Assembly (NCBI GenBank): GCA_034435615.1
Contig: DAOTWZ010000043.1
Location: 1 to 35,327 of the forward strand
Direction: 5' to 3'
Length of the DNA: 35,327 nt
From: H17-190 sp034435615
Lineage (GTDB): Bacteria > Chloroflexota > Dehalococcoidia > SM23-28-2 > HRBIN24
Part shown: positions 15,370 through 23,473 of the stretch, piece by piece
Position numbering within the stretch: the first letter of the stretch is position 1
Layout: every line of letters begins with the position of its first letter
Position numbers and translations under genes: made by a program
Notes under the pieces: generated by a model
What the model was told of the DNA's origin: nothing
The model's input: only the letters and a program-made list of their open reading frames with translations
Database searches by the model: none

Positions 15370-16141
15370 GCCCCTCGCCCCGGTTCATCTCGTAGATCAG
15401 GCGCAGGCCGATGAGGGTGAGGTCCGGGTTGACGTGGTCTATGACGGGAGTCTCCGCGGCGATGAGCTCAGCGTAGCCGCCGGTGGCCACCACCTGAGTG
15501 TCCGGCCCCAGCTCCTCCTTGAAGCGGGCCACCAGCCCCTCCACCAGCCCCACGAAGCCGAAGAGGATGCCGGACTGCATCGCCGTCACCGTGTTGCGGC
15601 CTATGGCCGCCTTGGGGCGGGCCAGCTCCACCCGATAGAGCTTGGCGGCCCGCTGGAAGAGGGCCTCGGCCGCGATGCCCAGCCCGGGGGCGATGGCGCC
15701 GCCCAGGTACTCCCCCTCGCGGTTGATGGCATCGAAGACGGTGGCGGTGCCCAGGTCCACCACTATGAGGGGCGGGCGGTAGAGGTGAATGGCAGCCACC
15801 GCGTCGGCCACGCGGTCGGCCCCCACCTCGCGGGCGGAGTCGTAGAGGATGGGGAGGCCGGTGCGGACGCCCGCCCCCACCACCAGGGGCCGGACGCCCA
15901 GGTAGCGGCGACATATCAGCTCGAAGGTAGGCTCCAGGTCCGGCACCACAGAGCAGATGACGGCCGCCTTGACCTGGTCCGGCCGCACGCCCTCGTACTG
16001 GAGGAGGTTCAGCATGAGGCTGCCGTACTCGTCCGGCAGGCGCCGGACGTCAGTAGCGAAGCGCCAGGTGGCGCGCAGGCGCGCCCCCTCGAAGGCGCCA
16101 ACAGTGACGGTGGTGTTGCCTACGTCTATGGCTAACAACAT
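15362..16141 (-). CDS. coaX: Type III pantothenate kinase
   Basis: CoaX phosphorylates pantothenate, the first step of coenzyme A synthesis, and unlike CoaA is not feedback-inhibited by CoA. The 259-residue ASKHA-fold protein shows the phosphate-1 loop DVGNTTVTVGAFEG (residues 6-19), GADRVADAVAA (about 108-118), VVDLGTATVFD (about 129-139) and GGAIAPGLG. It is directly coupled to coaBC by an 8-nt overlap. A TTGTGG-17-TATAAT promoter lies at 16165-16193. It is transcribed away from dnaA across the probable origin-side intergenic region. Confidence 0.93.
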   Translation of the reverse strand: MLLAIDVGNTTVTVGAFEGARLRATWRFATDVRRLPDEYGSLMLNLLQYEGVRPDQVKAAVICSVVPDLEPTFELICRRYLGVRPLVVGAGVRTGLPILYDSAREVGADRVADAVAAIHLYRPPLIVVDLGTATVFDAINREGEYLGGAIAPGLGIAAEALFQRAAKLYRVELARPKAAIGRNTVTAMQSGILFGFVGLVEGLVARFKEELGPDTQVVATGGYAELIAAETPVIDHVNPDLTLIGLRLIYEMNRGEGHV

Positions 16142-16164
16142 GGCGGCCGCGCCGGGGCTCCGTC

Positions 16165-16193
16165 ATTATAGCCCAGCGCTATAGCTACCACAA
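16165..16193 (-). promoter_or_regulatory. coaX: Promoter of coaX-coaBC
   Basis: On the minus strand, TTGTGG (16193-16188), 17 nt and a perfect TATAAT (16170-16165) are seen. The -10/spacer region overlaps an inverted repeat, TATAGC-5 nt-GCTATA (16167-16183), that could act as an operator. Confidence 0.6.
16167..16183. repeat. Short inverted repeat in the coaX promoter
   Basis: TATAGC and GCTATA are separated by CCAGC. The repeat lies between the coaX -10 and -35, a position suited to a repressor site. At 6 bp per arm it could be chance. Confidence 0.35.
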
Positions 16194-16255
16194 GAGGCGT
16201 AGGGGCGGTGTCGACAAGCCGTGAATTTTTCTCCCGTGAGTTGTCATAAACCATG

Positions 16256-16285
16256 TTGAAAGGCCGTAGCTGGGCGTGTTAACTT
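16256..16285 (+). promoter_or_regulatory. dnaA: Candidate dnaA promoter
   Basis: TTGAAA (16256-16261) and TAACTT (16280-16285) are 18 nt apart, giving a leader of about 27 nt. The -35 is good and the -10 keeps only the three most conserved positions. No strong Shine-Dalgarno precedes dnaA. Confidence 0.4.
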
Positions 16286-16318
16286 GCCACTTGCGTCACC
16301 CCCCACCGAGACAGTCCC

Positions 16319-17686
16319 ATGAGCGACGAGGCTGCCCGCAAGCTTTGGGAGACCGTCCTGGGCCAGCTACAGCTTCAGGTGACCCGGCCCAACTACGATA
16401 CCTACCTGCGGGACACCACGGGCCTGGAGCTAACGGCTGAGCACCTGGTGGTGGGCGCGCCCAACGACTACGCCGCCGCCTGGCTCTCCACCCGCGCCCT
16501 GCCCCTCATCTCCAGCACCGTCAGCCGCGTCCTGGGGCGGCGGGTGGAGGTGACCTTCCGCGTCCATCAGCCCCGCCCGCGGGATTCGGCGCCCTCGCCC
16601 CTCTTCCGCTCCACCCCCCTGCCCGGCGGGGAGCGCTCCGCCCCACGCTTCAATCCTCGCTTCATCTTCGAGCGTTTCGTGCCGGGGGAGAACAGCCAGC
16701 TCGCCTGTGCCGCCGCCCAGGCGGTGGCGGAGAACCCGGGCGAGCTCTACAACCCCCTCTACATCTTCGGCGGGCCGGGCATGGGCAAGACTCACCTCCT
16801 GCACGCCATCGGCCACCGCCTCATCGCCCAGGGGAAGCGCGTCCTCTACGTCACCGCCGAGCAGTTCACCAGCGACTTCGTCACCGCCCTGGGCCAGCGC
16901 CGCGTCGACGAGTTCCGCTGCCACTACCGCCAGCTCGACGCCCTCCTGGTGGACGATGTCCACCGCCTGGTGGGCAAGGAGCGGACACAGGAGGAGTTCT
17001 ACCACACCTTCAACGCCGTCTACCTGGAGCGGGGTCAGATCGTCCTGGCGGCGGACCGCCCGCCCCACGCTCTCACGGGGCTGGACGCCCACCTGCGCTC
17101 CCGGTTCGAGGGGGGACTGGTGGTGGACATCCAGCCGCCCAGCCCCCAGACGCGACTGGCCATCCTGCGGGCCAAGTCCCAGGAACAGCGCATCGACCTT
17201 CCGCAGGAGGTGGCCTGCTACCTGGCGGAGCTGGCCAGTCGCAACGTGCGGGAGCTGGAGGGCTACCTGAACCGTGTCATCGCCTACGCCCGCCTCGTCC
17301 AGGCGCCGGCCATAGACCAGCGGGTGGCCCAGGAGGCCCTGGCCGCCCTCTCCCACGCCAGCCCCCTGCAACCGCCCACCGCTGAGACGGTCATCCGCAC
17401 CGTCGCCCAGTTCTTCAACCTCTCGCCCCAGACCCTCTCCAGCAAGAGCCGCTCCAAGCTCCTGGCCGACGCCAGGCACATCGCCATGTACCTGCTGCGG
17501 GAGGAGTGCCAGCTCTCCCTCAAGGACATCGGCCGCCTCCTGGGCAGCCGCGACCACACCACCGTCATACATGCCATCCGCAAGATCGAGGTGCTTCTGC
17601 GCACCGACCCCCTCCTCCGCCGCCAGGTGGGCGAGATCCGCTCCCTCCTCTCCTCCGGCCAGGCCTTCAACCAGGCCACAGCCTGA
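16319..17686 (+). CDS. dnaA: Chromosomal replication initiator DnaA
   Basis: DnaA binds origin boxes, melts DNA and loads the replicative helicase. The 455-residue protein has all four regions: an N-terminal interaction domain (about 1-85), a short Pro/Ser-rich linker (about 85-110), the AAA+ core opening NPRFIFERFVPGENSQLA, and a C-terminal helix-turn-helix. Walker A is GGPGMGKTHLL (151-161), Walker B LLVDDVHRL (commonly LLIDDIQFL), and the arginine-finger region LRSRFEGGL. The DNA-recognition signature DHTTVIHAIRKIE is intact, so boxes of the general TTNTCCACA type are expected. The start is ATG 16319, where the family begins; the ribosome-binding site is poor. coaX diverges upstream and obg follows. 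Confidence 0.95.
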   Translation: MSDEAARKLWETVLGQLQLQVTRPNYDTYLRDTTGLELTAEHLVVGAPNDYAAAWLSTRALPLISSTVSRVLGRRVEVTFRVHQPRPRDSAPSPLFRSTPLPGGERSAPRFNPRFIFERFVPGENSQLACAAAQAVAENPGELYNPLYIFGGPGMGKTHLLHAIGHRLIAQGKRVLYVTAEQFTSDFVTALGQRRVDEFRCHYRQLDALLVDDVHRLVGKERTQEEFYHTFNAVYLERGQIVLAADRPPHALTGLDAHLRSRFEGGLVVDIQPPSPQTRLAILRAKSQEQRIDLPQEVACYLAELASRNVRELEGYLNRVIAYARLVQAPAIDQRVAQEALAALSHASPLQPPTAETVIRTVAQFFNLSPQTLSSKSRSKLLADARHIAMYLLREECQLSLKDIGRLLGSRDHTTVIHAIRKIEVLLRTDPLLRRQVGEIRSLLSSGQAFNQATA

Positions 17687-17760
17687 CGCCCACCACTTCC
17701 CCACAGCCCCATCCACAGCTTCCCCCAACCCGGCCCGTTTCCCATTCCCCGGTCTCCACA
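17676..17760. other. Degenerate DnaA-box cluster downstream of dnaA (candidate oriC)
   Basis: At the end of dnaA and just after it, CCACAGC occurs three times in direct orientation (17676-17682, 17701-17707, 17713-17719). Two copies lie in 9-mers with two mismatches to TTATCCACA (TTCCCCACA at 17697-17705, CCATCCACA at 17709-17717). A further GTCTCCACA is at 17752-17760. The rest of the 139-bp gap before obg is C-rich with little A/T. This is suggestive of an origin but not proven. Confidence 0.3.
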
Positions 17761-17814
17761 CCCCCTATAACGACCGACAGATCTCCTGCTACTCGGCTGA
17801 GGGACGGAGCTGGC

Positions 17815-17820
17815 TATAAT
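17815..17820 (+). promoter_or_regulatory. obg: -10 element for a leaderless obg transcript
   Basis: A perfect TATAAT ends 5 nt before GTG 17826, so transcription should begin within the first codons. No -35 hexamer at normal distance and no Shine-Dalgarno are present. Confidence 0.5.
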
Positions 17821-17825
17821 GACTT

Positions 17826-19094
17826 GTGGTGATCGATAGAACGACGCTGTGGGTAAAGGCCGGCGATGGGGGAGACGGTTGCGTCTCCTTCCGGCGGGAG
17901 AAGTTCGTCCCCCGCGGCGGGCCCGATGGCGGCAACGGCGGCGCAGGGGGCAACGTCTATCTGGTGGCCGATCCCCATCTGCGCACCCTGGAGCGAGCGG
18001 CCATCCAGCACCGCTACGAGGCGGGGCGGGGCCAGCACGGCCGTGGCGGCGGTATGCACGGTCGCAAGGGGGAGGACGTGTACGTCCCGGTGCCGGTGGG
18101 GACGCTGGTGCACCGGGTGGAGGAGGACGGCAGTCTCACCTTCCTGGGCGACCTGGACCGTCCGGGGAAGGCCCTGGTGGTGGCCCGTGGTGGGCGGGGC
18201 GGCCTGGGGAACGCGGCCTTCGCCACCCCGACGCGGCGGGCGCCCCGCTTCGCCCAGAGGGGGGAGCGGGGGGAGGAGTGCCGCCTCCAGCTAGACCTGA
18301 AACTACTGGCCGATGTGGGCCTGGTGGGGATGCCCAACGCCGGCAAGTCCACCCTCCTGAGCGCCCTGACCAGGGCACGGCCCAAGATCGCCGACTATCC
18401 CTTCACCACGCTGGAGCCCCACCTGGGCGTCGCCCAGGTGAACCGCGACCACGAGCTGGTGCTGGCCGATATCCCGGGCCTCATCGAGGGGGCGCATGAG
18501 GGGAAGGGGCTGGGGCTGGAGTTCCTGCGCCATGTGGAGCGGACGCGGGTGCTGGTCCACCTGGTCGACGGCTCCCGGCCCGACCCTCTGGCCGACTACG
18601 AGGTGGTGAACCGCGAGCTGGCCCGGGCCCCGGGCGACCTCATGGCCAAGCCCCAGGTGGTGGCCGTCAACAAGCTGGACCTCCCCGAGGTGCGGGAGCG
18701 CCGGGCGGAGATAGCCTCCGCCTTTCGCCGGCGCGGCCTGGAGGTGGCCTTCATATCGGCGGCCACCGGCGAGGGGACGCGGGAGCTGCTCCTGGAGGTA
18801 TGGCGTCGCTTCTTCGCCGTGGCCCCATCCCGACCACAGGAGGCGGCGGAGACGGAGGAGGCGCCGCGGCGCGAGCCCCGCTTCCGCGTCCGTCGGGAGA
18901 ACGGGGCCTTCCGCGTGGAGGGACGCGACCCTGTCGGCCTGGCGGAGATGATGCCCCTGGAGGTGCCGGAGGCCCGTCGGGAGTTCTGGCAGCGGCTGAG
19001 GCGCATGGGCGTATGCAACGCCCTGCGACGGGCCGGCGCGCGCCCCGGCGACGAGGTCCGCTTCGGTCAGCTCTCCCTGGAGTGGGAAGGTTGA
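17826..19094 (+). CDS. obg: GTPase Obg (CgtA)
   Basis: Obg is a ribosome-associated GTPase needed for 50S assembly and linked to stress and cell-cycle control. The 422-residue protein has the Gly-rich Obg fold (about 1-157, with KAGDGGDG and DGGNGGAGGN), the G domain with G1 GMPNAGKST (about 168-176), G3 DIPGLIEGA (about 215) and G4 NKLD (about 282). It also has the C-terminal OCT domain (about 345-422, ending RFGQLSLEWEG) that many long Obg proteins carry. Two adjacent GTG codons (17826, 17829) could start translation. TATAAT 5 nt upstream makes a leaderless mRNA likely, in which case the second GTG may be used. nadD overlaps its stop codon. Confidence 0.95.
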   Translation: MVIDRTTLWVKAGDGGDGCVSFRREKFVPRGGPDGGNGGAGGNVYLVADPHLRTLERAAIQHRYEAGRGQHGRGGGMHGRKGEDVYVPVPVGTLVHRVEEDGSLTFLGDLDRPGKALVVARGGRGGLGNAAFATPTRRAPRFAQRGERGEECRLQLDLKLLADVGLVGMPNAGKSTLLSALTRARPKIADYPFTTLEPHLGVAQVNRDHELVLADIPGLIEGAHEGKGLGLEFLRHVERTRVLVHLVDGSRPDPLADYEVVNRELARAPGDLMAKPQVVAVNKLDLPEVRERRAEIASAFRRRGLEVAFISAATGEGTRELLLEVWRRFFAVAPSRPQEAAETEEAPRREPRFRVRRENGAFRVEGRDPVGLAEMMPLEVPEARREFWQRLRRMGVCNALRRAGARPGDEVRFGQLSLEWEG

Positions 19095-19687
19095 GGATAG
19101 GTGTCCTGGGGGGCACCTTCGACCCCGTCCACCTCGGCCATCTCATACTGGCCGAAGAGGCGCGGGAGGCGCTCTCCCTGCAGCGGTTGCTCTTCGTGCC
19201 GGCCGGGATGCCCTGGCGGAAGACGGGGCGCCCCATCTCCCCCCCCGAGCACCGCCTGGCCATGCTCCGTCTGGCCCTGGAGGGCTCACCGTTCGAGCTG
19301 AGCACCCTGGAGGTGGAGCGGCCCGGGCCCTCCTACACGGTGGACACCCTGCGGGAGCTGCACGCCGCCTTGCCGGCCGCCAGCCTCTACTTCATTATGG
19401 GCTACGATGCCCTCCTCGATCTGCCCAACTGGCACCAGCCGCAGGAGATAGTGCGCCTGGCCCTTCTGGCGGTAGCGCGACGGCCGGGCGCGGAAGACTC
19501 GGTGGAGGAGCTGGAGCGAGAGCTGCCCGGGGTATCCGGCCGGGTGGTGTGGGTGACGATGCCACCCATCGGCATCAGCGCCAGCGACATCCGCGCTCGG
19601 GTGAGGGCGGGCCGCTCCGTCCGCTATCTGGTGCCGCCCGGGGTGGAGGAGTACATCCACCGCCATCGCCTCTACCGCCAGGACTGA
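19091..19687 (+). CDS. nadD: Nicotinate-nucleotide adenylyltransferase
   Basis: NadD adenylates nicotinate mononucleotide in NAD synthesis. The 198-residue protein opens with the nucleotidyltransferase signature GVLGGTFDPVHLGHL (Thr/His motif, residues 4-18) and keeps the second signature ISASDIRARV near residue 161. The start is TTG at 19091, overlapping the obg stop as TTGA; no ATG or GTG fits before the conserved N-terminus. The obg stop/nadD start overlap indicates translational coupling. It converges on a small gene of unknown function with a 9-nt gap. Confidence 0.93.
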   Translation: MRIGVLGGTFDPVHLGHLILAEEAREALSLQRLLFVPAGMPWRKTGRPISPPEHRLAMLRLALEGSPFELSTLEVERPGPSYTVDTLRELHAALPAASLYFIMGYDALLDLPNWHQPQEIVRLALLAVARRPGAEDSVEELERELPGVSGRVVWVTMPPIGISASDIRARVRAGRSVRYLVPPGVEEYIHRHRLYRQD

Positions 19688-19696
19688 GGTCCTCAT

Positions 19697-20131
19697 CTAC
19701 AGGACGTAGGTGAGGCGGACGCGGGCGCCCTGGGCGGCGGCCCAGCGGGCGATCTCGGCCAGTTCCTGGAGGCGGTCGGCCAGCCCCGGGAAGTCGGCCG
19801 TCAGCTCCTGGAGGCGGGGCGTAAGCCGTATGGCCTCCGCTGCCTGGGCGGCCGTCTGGGCGAGGGGCCCCGGCTCCTGCCAGAGGCGCTCCAGCTCGTC
19901 CAGGTCTTCCGGCCCCTCTGGCTCGGCGCTGCTGAAGCGCAGGAGGGGGGAGAGGTCTATCTTCATCTGGCGCTTGAGGAGGGCGGCCGCCTGGGCCAGT
20001 TCGTGCTGAGCGCCGTAGCGCTCGGCGGCGGCGAAGGACATGAAGTAGACGAGGGGGGCCGTGTCGCCCTGGAAGTCCAGGGGGCACGGCTCCTGCGCTG
20101 TCGTCTCCACCAGGAGCATGGTCATGGGCAT
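19697..20131 (-). CDS. Hypothetical protein downstream of gyrB
   Basis: I do not recognise this 144-residue protein. It appears soluble and mostly helical. An N-terminal segment contains PLVYFMSFAAAERYGAQHELAQAAALLKRQMKID in outline (about 26-60), a Glu/Asp/Pro-rich middle (about 66-85) follows, and then two amphipathic helices and a short strand at the end (RVRLTYVL). There are no metal motifs, signal peptide or membrane segment. Codon usage looks like that of its neighbours, which supports a real gene. It begins 62 nt after the gyrB stop, with three in-frame ATGs at its start (20131, 20125, 20119) and no strong ribosome-binding site. It is probably co-transcribed with gyrB. Confidence 0.55.
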   Translation of the reverse strand: MPMTMLLVETTAQEPCPLDFQGDTAPLVYFMSFAAAERYGAQHELAQAAALLKRQMKIDLSPLLRFSSAEPEGPEDLDELERLWQEPGPLAQTAAQAAEAIRLTPRLQELTADFPGLADRLQELAEIARWAAAQGARVRLTYVL

Positions 20132-20193
20132 CCCCGGGGCTCGCCCCCTGGCCTATTGTAAGGGAGCTCTGGCAGGGGCGAGGAAGGGGGCCC

Positions 20194-22107
20194 CTATACG
20201 TCCAGGTTGCGGACCTGGTGGTAGTGGCTCTGGATGAAGCTCTTGCGGGGGCCCACGTCCTCACCCATGAGCTGGCTGAAGACCTGGTCCGCCAGGACGG
20301 CGTCCTCCACTGTGACCTGAAGGATGGTGCGGCGCGCCGGGTCCATGGTGGTCTCCCAGAGCTGCTCCGGGTTCATCTCGCCCAGGCCCTTGTAGCGCTG
20401 GACCTGCACCGTCTTGCCGTCCTTGAGCCGCTTCAGGTAGTCGTCCTTCTCGCGGTCGGAGTAGGCCCAGAACTGTTCCTTCCCCTTGCTGATGCGGTAC
20501 AGGGGCGGCTGGGCTATGTACAGGTGTCCCCCTTCTATGAGGGGACGCATGTTGCGGAAGAAGAAGGTGAGGAGGAGGGTGCGGATGTGGGAGCCGTCCA
20601 CGTCGGCGTCGGTCATGATGATGACGCGGTGGTAGCGGAGCTTGGCGGGCTCGAAGGAGTCGCCGAAGCCGGCGCCCAGGGCGGTGATGATGGCGCGTAT
20701 CTCCTCGTGGCCCAGCACCTTGTCGGGGCGGGCCTTCTCCACGTTGAGCACCTTGCCCCGCAGGGGGAGTATGGCCTGGAAGCGGCGGTCGCGCCCCTGC
20801 TTGGCGGAGCCGCCGGCGGAGTCCCCCTCCACGATGTAGAGCTCGCGTCGGCGGGGGTCTTTCTCCGAGCAATCGGCCAGTTTGCCGGGGAGGGTGGTGT
20901 CCTCCAGGGCGCCCTTCTTGAGGACGAGGTCACGCGCCTTGCGGGCGGCCTCCCGGGCACGGGCGGCGGTGAGGCACTTCTCGATGATGCGGCGGGCCGG
21001 CGTGGGGTGCTCCTCCAGCCAGCGAGAGAGCTCCTCCGCCACTGCCGACTCCACCTGCCCCTTCACCTCGGCGTTGCCCAGGCGGGTCTTGGTCTGCCCC
21101 TCGAACTGGGGCTCCGGCAGCTTGACGCTGATGACGGCGGTGAGCCCCTCCCGGACGTCGTCGCCCGTAAGGTTGGCCTCGTCGTCCTTGAGGAGCTTCT
21201 GGCGGCGGGCGTAGTCGTTGAGGACGCGGGTGAGGGCGCTGCGGAAGCCGGTCAGGTGGGTGCCGCCGTCTATGGTGTTGATGCAGTTGGCGAAGGCGTA
21301 GGTGGAGTCGCTGTAGCCGTCGTTGTACTGGAGGGCGACCTCGATGATGGTGCCGTTGACGGCCCGCTCGAAGTAGAAGGGCTCATGGAGGACGCGCCGG
21401 TTGCGGTTGAGGCGCTGGACGAAGCTCCTGATGCCGCCTTCGAAGTAGTAGTTGGCCTGACGGCCGCTGCGCTCGTCCTCCAGCCGTATCCATACCCCTT
21501 TGGTGAGGAAGGCCATTTCGCGGAAGCGCTGGGCCAGGGTGTCGAAGTCGAATTCGGTGCTGGGGAAGATGTGGGGATCGGGGCGGAACCAGGTGGTGGT
21601 GCCGGTCTCGCCGGGGGCGGCCTCGCCCACTATCTGGACCTCGCCGTTGGGGCGACCGCGGCTGTACTCCTGGCGGTAGACCTTGCCGTCGCGCCGCACC
21701 TCTACCCACAGCCGCTCGGAGAGGGCGTTGACCACGGCGGCGCCCACGCCGTGGAGACCGCCGGAGACCTTGTAGGCCTGGTGGTCGAACTTGCCGCCGG
21801 CGTGGAGCTGGGTCATCACCGTCTCCAGGGCGGAGCGTCCGGTGCGTGGGTGGACGTCCACGGGGATGCCGCGGCCGTTGTCCTTCACCAGCACGCCGCC
21901 CTCCCGGTCGATGCGCACTTCGACGCGGTCGCAGAAGCCGGCCATGGCCTCGTCTATGGAGTTGTCCACTATCTCGTAGACCAGGTGGTGGAGGCCGCGG
22001 GCGTCCGTGGAGCCGATGTACATGCCCGGCCGGCGGCGGACCGCCTCCAGACCCTCGAGGACCTGGATATCGGCGGCTGTGTAGGAGCTAGACGGCTTAT
22101 CGCTCAT
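20194..22107 (-). CDS. gyrB: DNA gyrase subunit B
   Basis: GyrB is the ATPase subunit of gyrase, which introduces negative supercoils with GyrA. The 637 residues match the short GyrB form. The GHKL ATPase domain shows YEIVDNSIDEA, KDNGRGIPVD and GGLHGVGAAVVNAL. The TOPRIM domain has EGDSAGGSAKQGRDR, LPLRGKVLNVEKA and DADVDGSHI, and the C-terminus has QRYKGLGEMNPEQLWETTMDP. ParE is an alternative, but position beside dnaA and the motif set favour GyrB; gyrA is not in the window. ATG 22107 is preceded by AGGAGG, and an extended -10 promoter lies at 22143-22151. Confidence 0.93.
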   Translation of the reverse strand: MSDKPSSSYTAADIQVLEGLEAVRRRPGMYIGSTDARGLHHLVYEIVDNSIDEAMAGFCDRVEVRIDREGGVLVKDNGRGIPVDVHPRTGRSALETVMTQLHAGGKFDHQAYKVSGGLHGVGAAVVNALSERLWVEVRRDGKVYRQEYSRGRPNGEVQIVGEAAPGETGTTTWFRPDPHIFPSTEFDFDTLAQRFREMAFLTKGVWIRLEDERSGRQANYYFEGGIRSFVQRLNRNRRVLHEPFYFERAVNGTIIEVALQYNDGYSDSTYAFANCINTIDGGTHLTGFRSALTRVLNDYARRQKLLKDDEANLTGDDVREGLTAVISVKLPEPQFEGQTKTRLGNAEVKGQVESAVAEELSRWLEEHPTPARRIIEKCLTAARAREAARKARDLVLKKGALEDTTLPGKLADCSEKDPRRRELYIVEGDSAGGSAKQGRDRRFQAILPLRGKVLNVEKARPDKVLGHEEIRAIITALGAGFGDSFEPAKLRYHRVIIMTDADVDGSHIRTLLLTFFFRNMRPLIEGGHLYIAQPPLYRISKGKEQFWAYSDREKDDYLKRLKDGKTVQVQRYKGLGEMNPEQLWETTMDPARRTILQVTVEDAVLADQVFSQLMGEDVGPRKSFIQSHYHQVRNLDV

Positions 22108-22142
22108 GGGCCTCCTGTGGCGGAAAAGAGGGTTCTCTGACC

Positions 22143-22151
22143 ATTTTAGCA
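22143..22151 (-). promoter_or_regulatory. gyrB: gyrB promoter (extended -10)
   Basis: On the minus strand, TGCTAAAAT combines an extended TGn with a good -10 and has no clear -35. The predicted leader is about 29 nt. Weak -35 promoters with discriminator control are common for gyrase genes; supercoiling response here is inference. Confidence 0.5.
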
Positions 22152-22200
22152 CATATTATCGGCTGGCGCAGGGGCCGCCCGGCGTCTTCAGTGCCTTTCG

Positions 22201-23448
22201 CTATCCTCGCACGGGGGCAGAGGGCGGCCGCTGGCCCAGCCCTTCGGCCCGGGCCACCGTCAGGAAGACCAGGGCGGCCGCCACCTGGGCCGCCAGGGAG
22301 AAGGCGACGAGGGTAGGGATGGAGAGGTCATACAGTAGGCCCAGGAGGGCGCTCCCGGCGAACCAGGCCACTCCGTAGACAGAGTTGAAGAGTCCGAAGC
22401 CCAGCCCTCGCCGCTCCACCCGCACCATGGTGGCCACGGCCGCCCGCAGGACGGACTCCTGGGCGGCCATGCCGGTGCCCCACAGGGCCATGGCCAGGAC
22501 CAGCAGGAGGGGTCCGCCCCCGCCGAAGACGAGCAGGGCGAAGGGGGCGGCCAGGAGGGCGGAGGCCGCCACCACCAGCAGCCCCAGGCGATCGAACAGG
22601 CGGCCCAAGACCAGAGCGGCCACGGCATCCACTCCCATGGCCATGGTGTAGAGCAGGGGCACCCAGGAGGCGGCCAGCTCTCCCTCTCGCTCTAGATGGA
22701 AGGCCACCAGGGGGAAGTCCACGTAGCCGGCGGCCAGCAGCCCGGCGCCTAGGAGATAGGCCCAGAAGCGGCCGGGCAGGCGGCCGGCCTCCCCCTGGTC
22801 GGGCGACGTCACCTCCATATCCACCGTGCGGGGATAGCGGGTGCGGGCCACCAGCAGGATGGCCAGGCAGGCCAGGGCCGGCAGGAGGAGGAGGGCGAAG
22901 GCATCCCGGTAGACGCCGCCCAGGTAGAGGACGAGGGCCACCAACAGAGGGCCGGCCACCGCCCCCGCTTGGTCCAGCGCCTCGTGCAGGCCGAAGGCCC
23001 AGCCGAAGCCGATGCGGCTGGCGGCGTGGGAGAGCATCAGGTCGCGGGCGGGGGCGCGCAGGCCGCGGCCGGCTCGCTCCGCCACCATGAGGGCCGCCGC
23101 CACCTGCCAGGTGCCGGCCAGGGCCAGAGCGGGGACGGCTAGCAGATTGAGGGCGTAGCCGAAGAGGGCGATGGCCCAGGGGCGGGCCAGGCGGTCCGAG
23201 AGGTAGCCGGAGCCCAGGCGCAGGCCGTAGCCCACCATCTCGCCCAGGCCGGAGAGGACGCCCACGGCGACGCCGCTGGCCCCCAGCAGCGCCAGGAAGG
23301 GGCCGACGACACTGCGGCCCCCCTCATAAGTGGCGTCTGCCAGAAGGTCGGCCGCTCCCAGCAGCAAGACGAACTGGAGGGCCATCCCCATGGGAGCCAG
23401 TCTGGGCAGGGGGGAGAGGGGGGCGTCCCGCGGAGGTTTCTCTGCCAC
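22201..23448 (-). CDS. Major facilitator superfamily transporter
   Basis: This is a polytopic transporter with about 12 hydrophobic helices. The first cytoplasmic loop is of the MFS type (GYLSDRLARPWAI), and a second-half counterpart is visible (LVLGRLFDRLGL). The segment LLADATYEGGRSVVGPFLALLGASG is a recognisable opening for a Chloroflexota/archaeal MFS subgroup of unknown substrate. The start is uncertain. ATG 23391 gives 396 residues but has no ribosome-binding site. GTG 23448 (415 residues) has AGGGAAG 6 nt upstream and is used here. ATG 23505 would overlap sfsA. It is divergent from sfsA and lies 93 nt before gyrB, which has its own promoter. Confidence 0.8.
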   Translation of the reverse strand: MAEKPPRDAPLSPLPRLAPMGMALQFVLLLGAADLLADATYEGGRSVVGPFLALLGASGVAVGVLSGLGEMVGYGLRLGSGYLSDRLARPWAIALFGYALNLLAVPALALAGTWQVAAALMVAERAGRGLRAPARDLMLSHAASRIGFGWAFGLHEALDQAGAVAGPLLVALVLYLGGVYRDAFALLLLPALACLAILLVARTRYPRTVDMEVTSPDQGEAGRLPGRFWAYLLGAGLLAAGYVDFPLVAFHLEREGELAASWVPLLYTMAMGVDAVAALVLGRLFDRLGLLVVAASALLAAPFALLVFGGGGPLLLVLAMALWGTGMAAQESVLRAAVATMVRVERRGLGFGLFNSVYGVAWFAGSALLGLLYDLSIPTLVAFSLAAQVAAALVFLTVARAEGLGQRPPSAPVRG

Positions 23449-23457
23449 CGGCGGCTT

Positions 23458-23471
23458 CCCTACAATTAGGG
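23458..23471. repeat. Inverted repeat over the sfsA -10
   Basis: CCCTA and TAGGG are separated by CAAT, covering the sfsA -10 hexamer in the MFS/sfsA divergent region. It could be an operator for both genes, or chance at 5 bp per arm. Confidence 0.3.
23461..23466 (+). promoter_or_regulatory. sfsA: -10 element for a leaderless sfsA transcript
   Basis: TACAAT ends 7 nt before GTG 23474, so transcription is expected one base before the start codon. No Shine-Dalgarno at usable distance and no clear -35. Confidence 0.45.
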
Positions 23472-23473
23472 CC

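Larger units (their letters stand above)
16142..16318. other. coaX-dnaA intergenic region, part of candidate oriC
   Basis: This 177-bp divergent gap is the most A/T-rich stretch near dnaA (around 16218-16260). It has no canonical TTATCCACA box. It does hold TGTCGACAA (16209-16217), one mismatch from the minus-strand form of TTGTCCACA, and TTGTCATAA (16241-16249), two mismatches from the same box. Together with the downstream dnaA gap it is the best origin candidate here, on weak evidence. Confidence 0.3.

Noticed and set aside
17766..17771. TATAAC as an obg promoter
   Set aside because: It lacks a -35 at any normal spacing, and the perfect TATAAT at 17815 is better placed relative to the start codon.
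20218..22140. 640-codon open frame on the plus strand
   Set aside because: Exact antisense shadow of gyrB, produced by high third-position GC.
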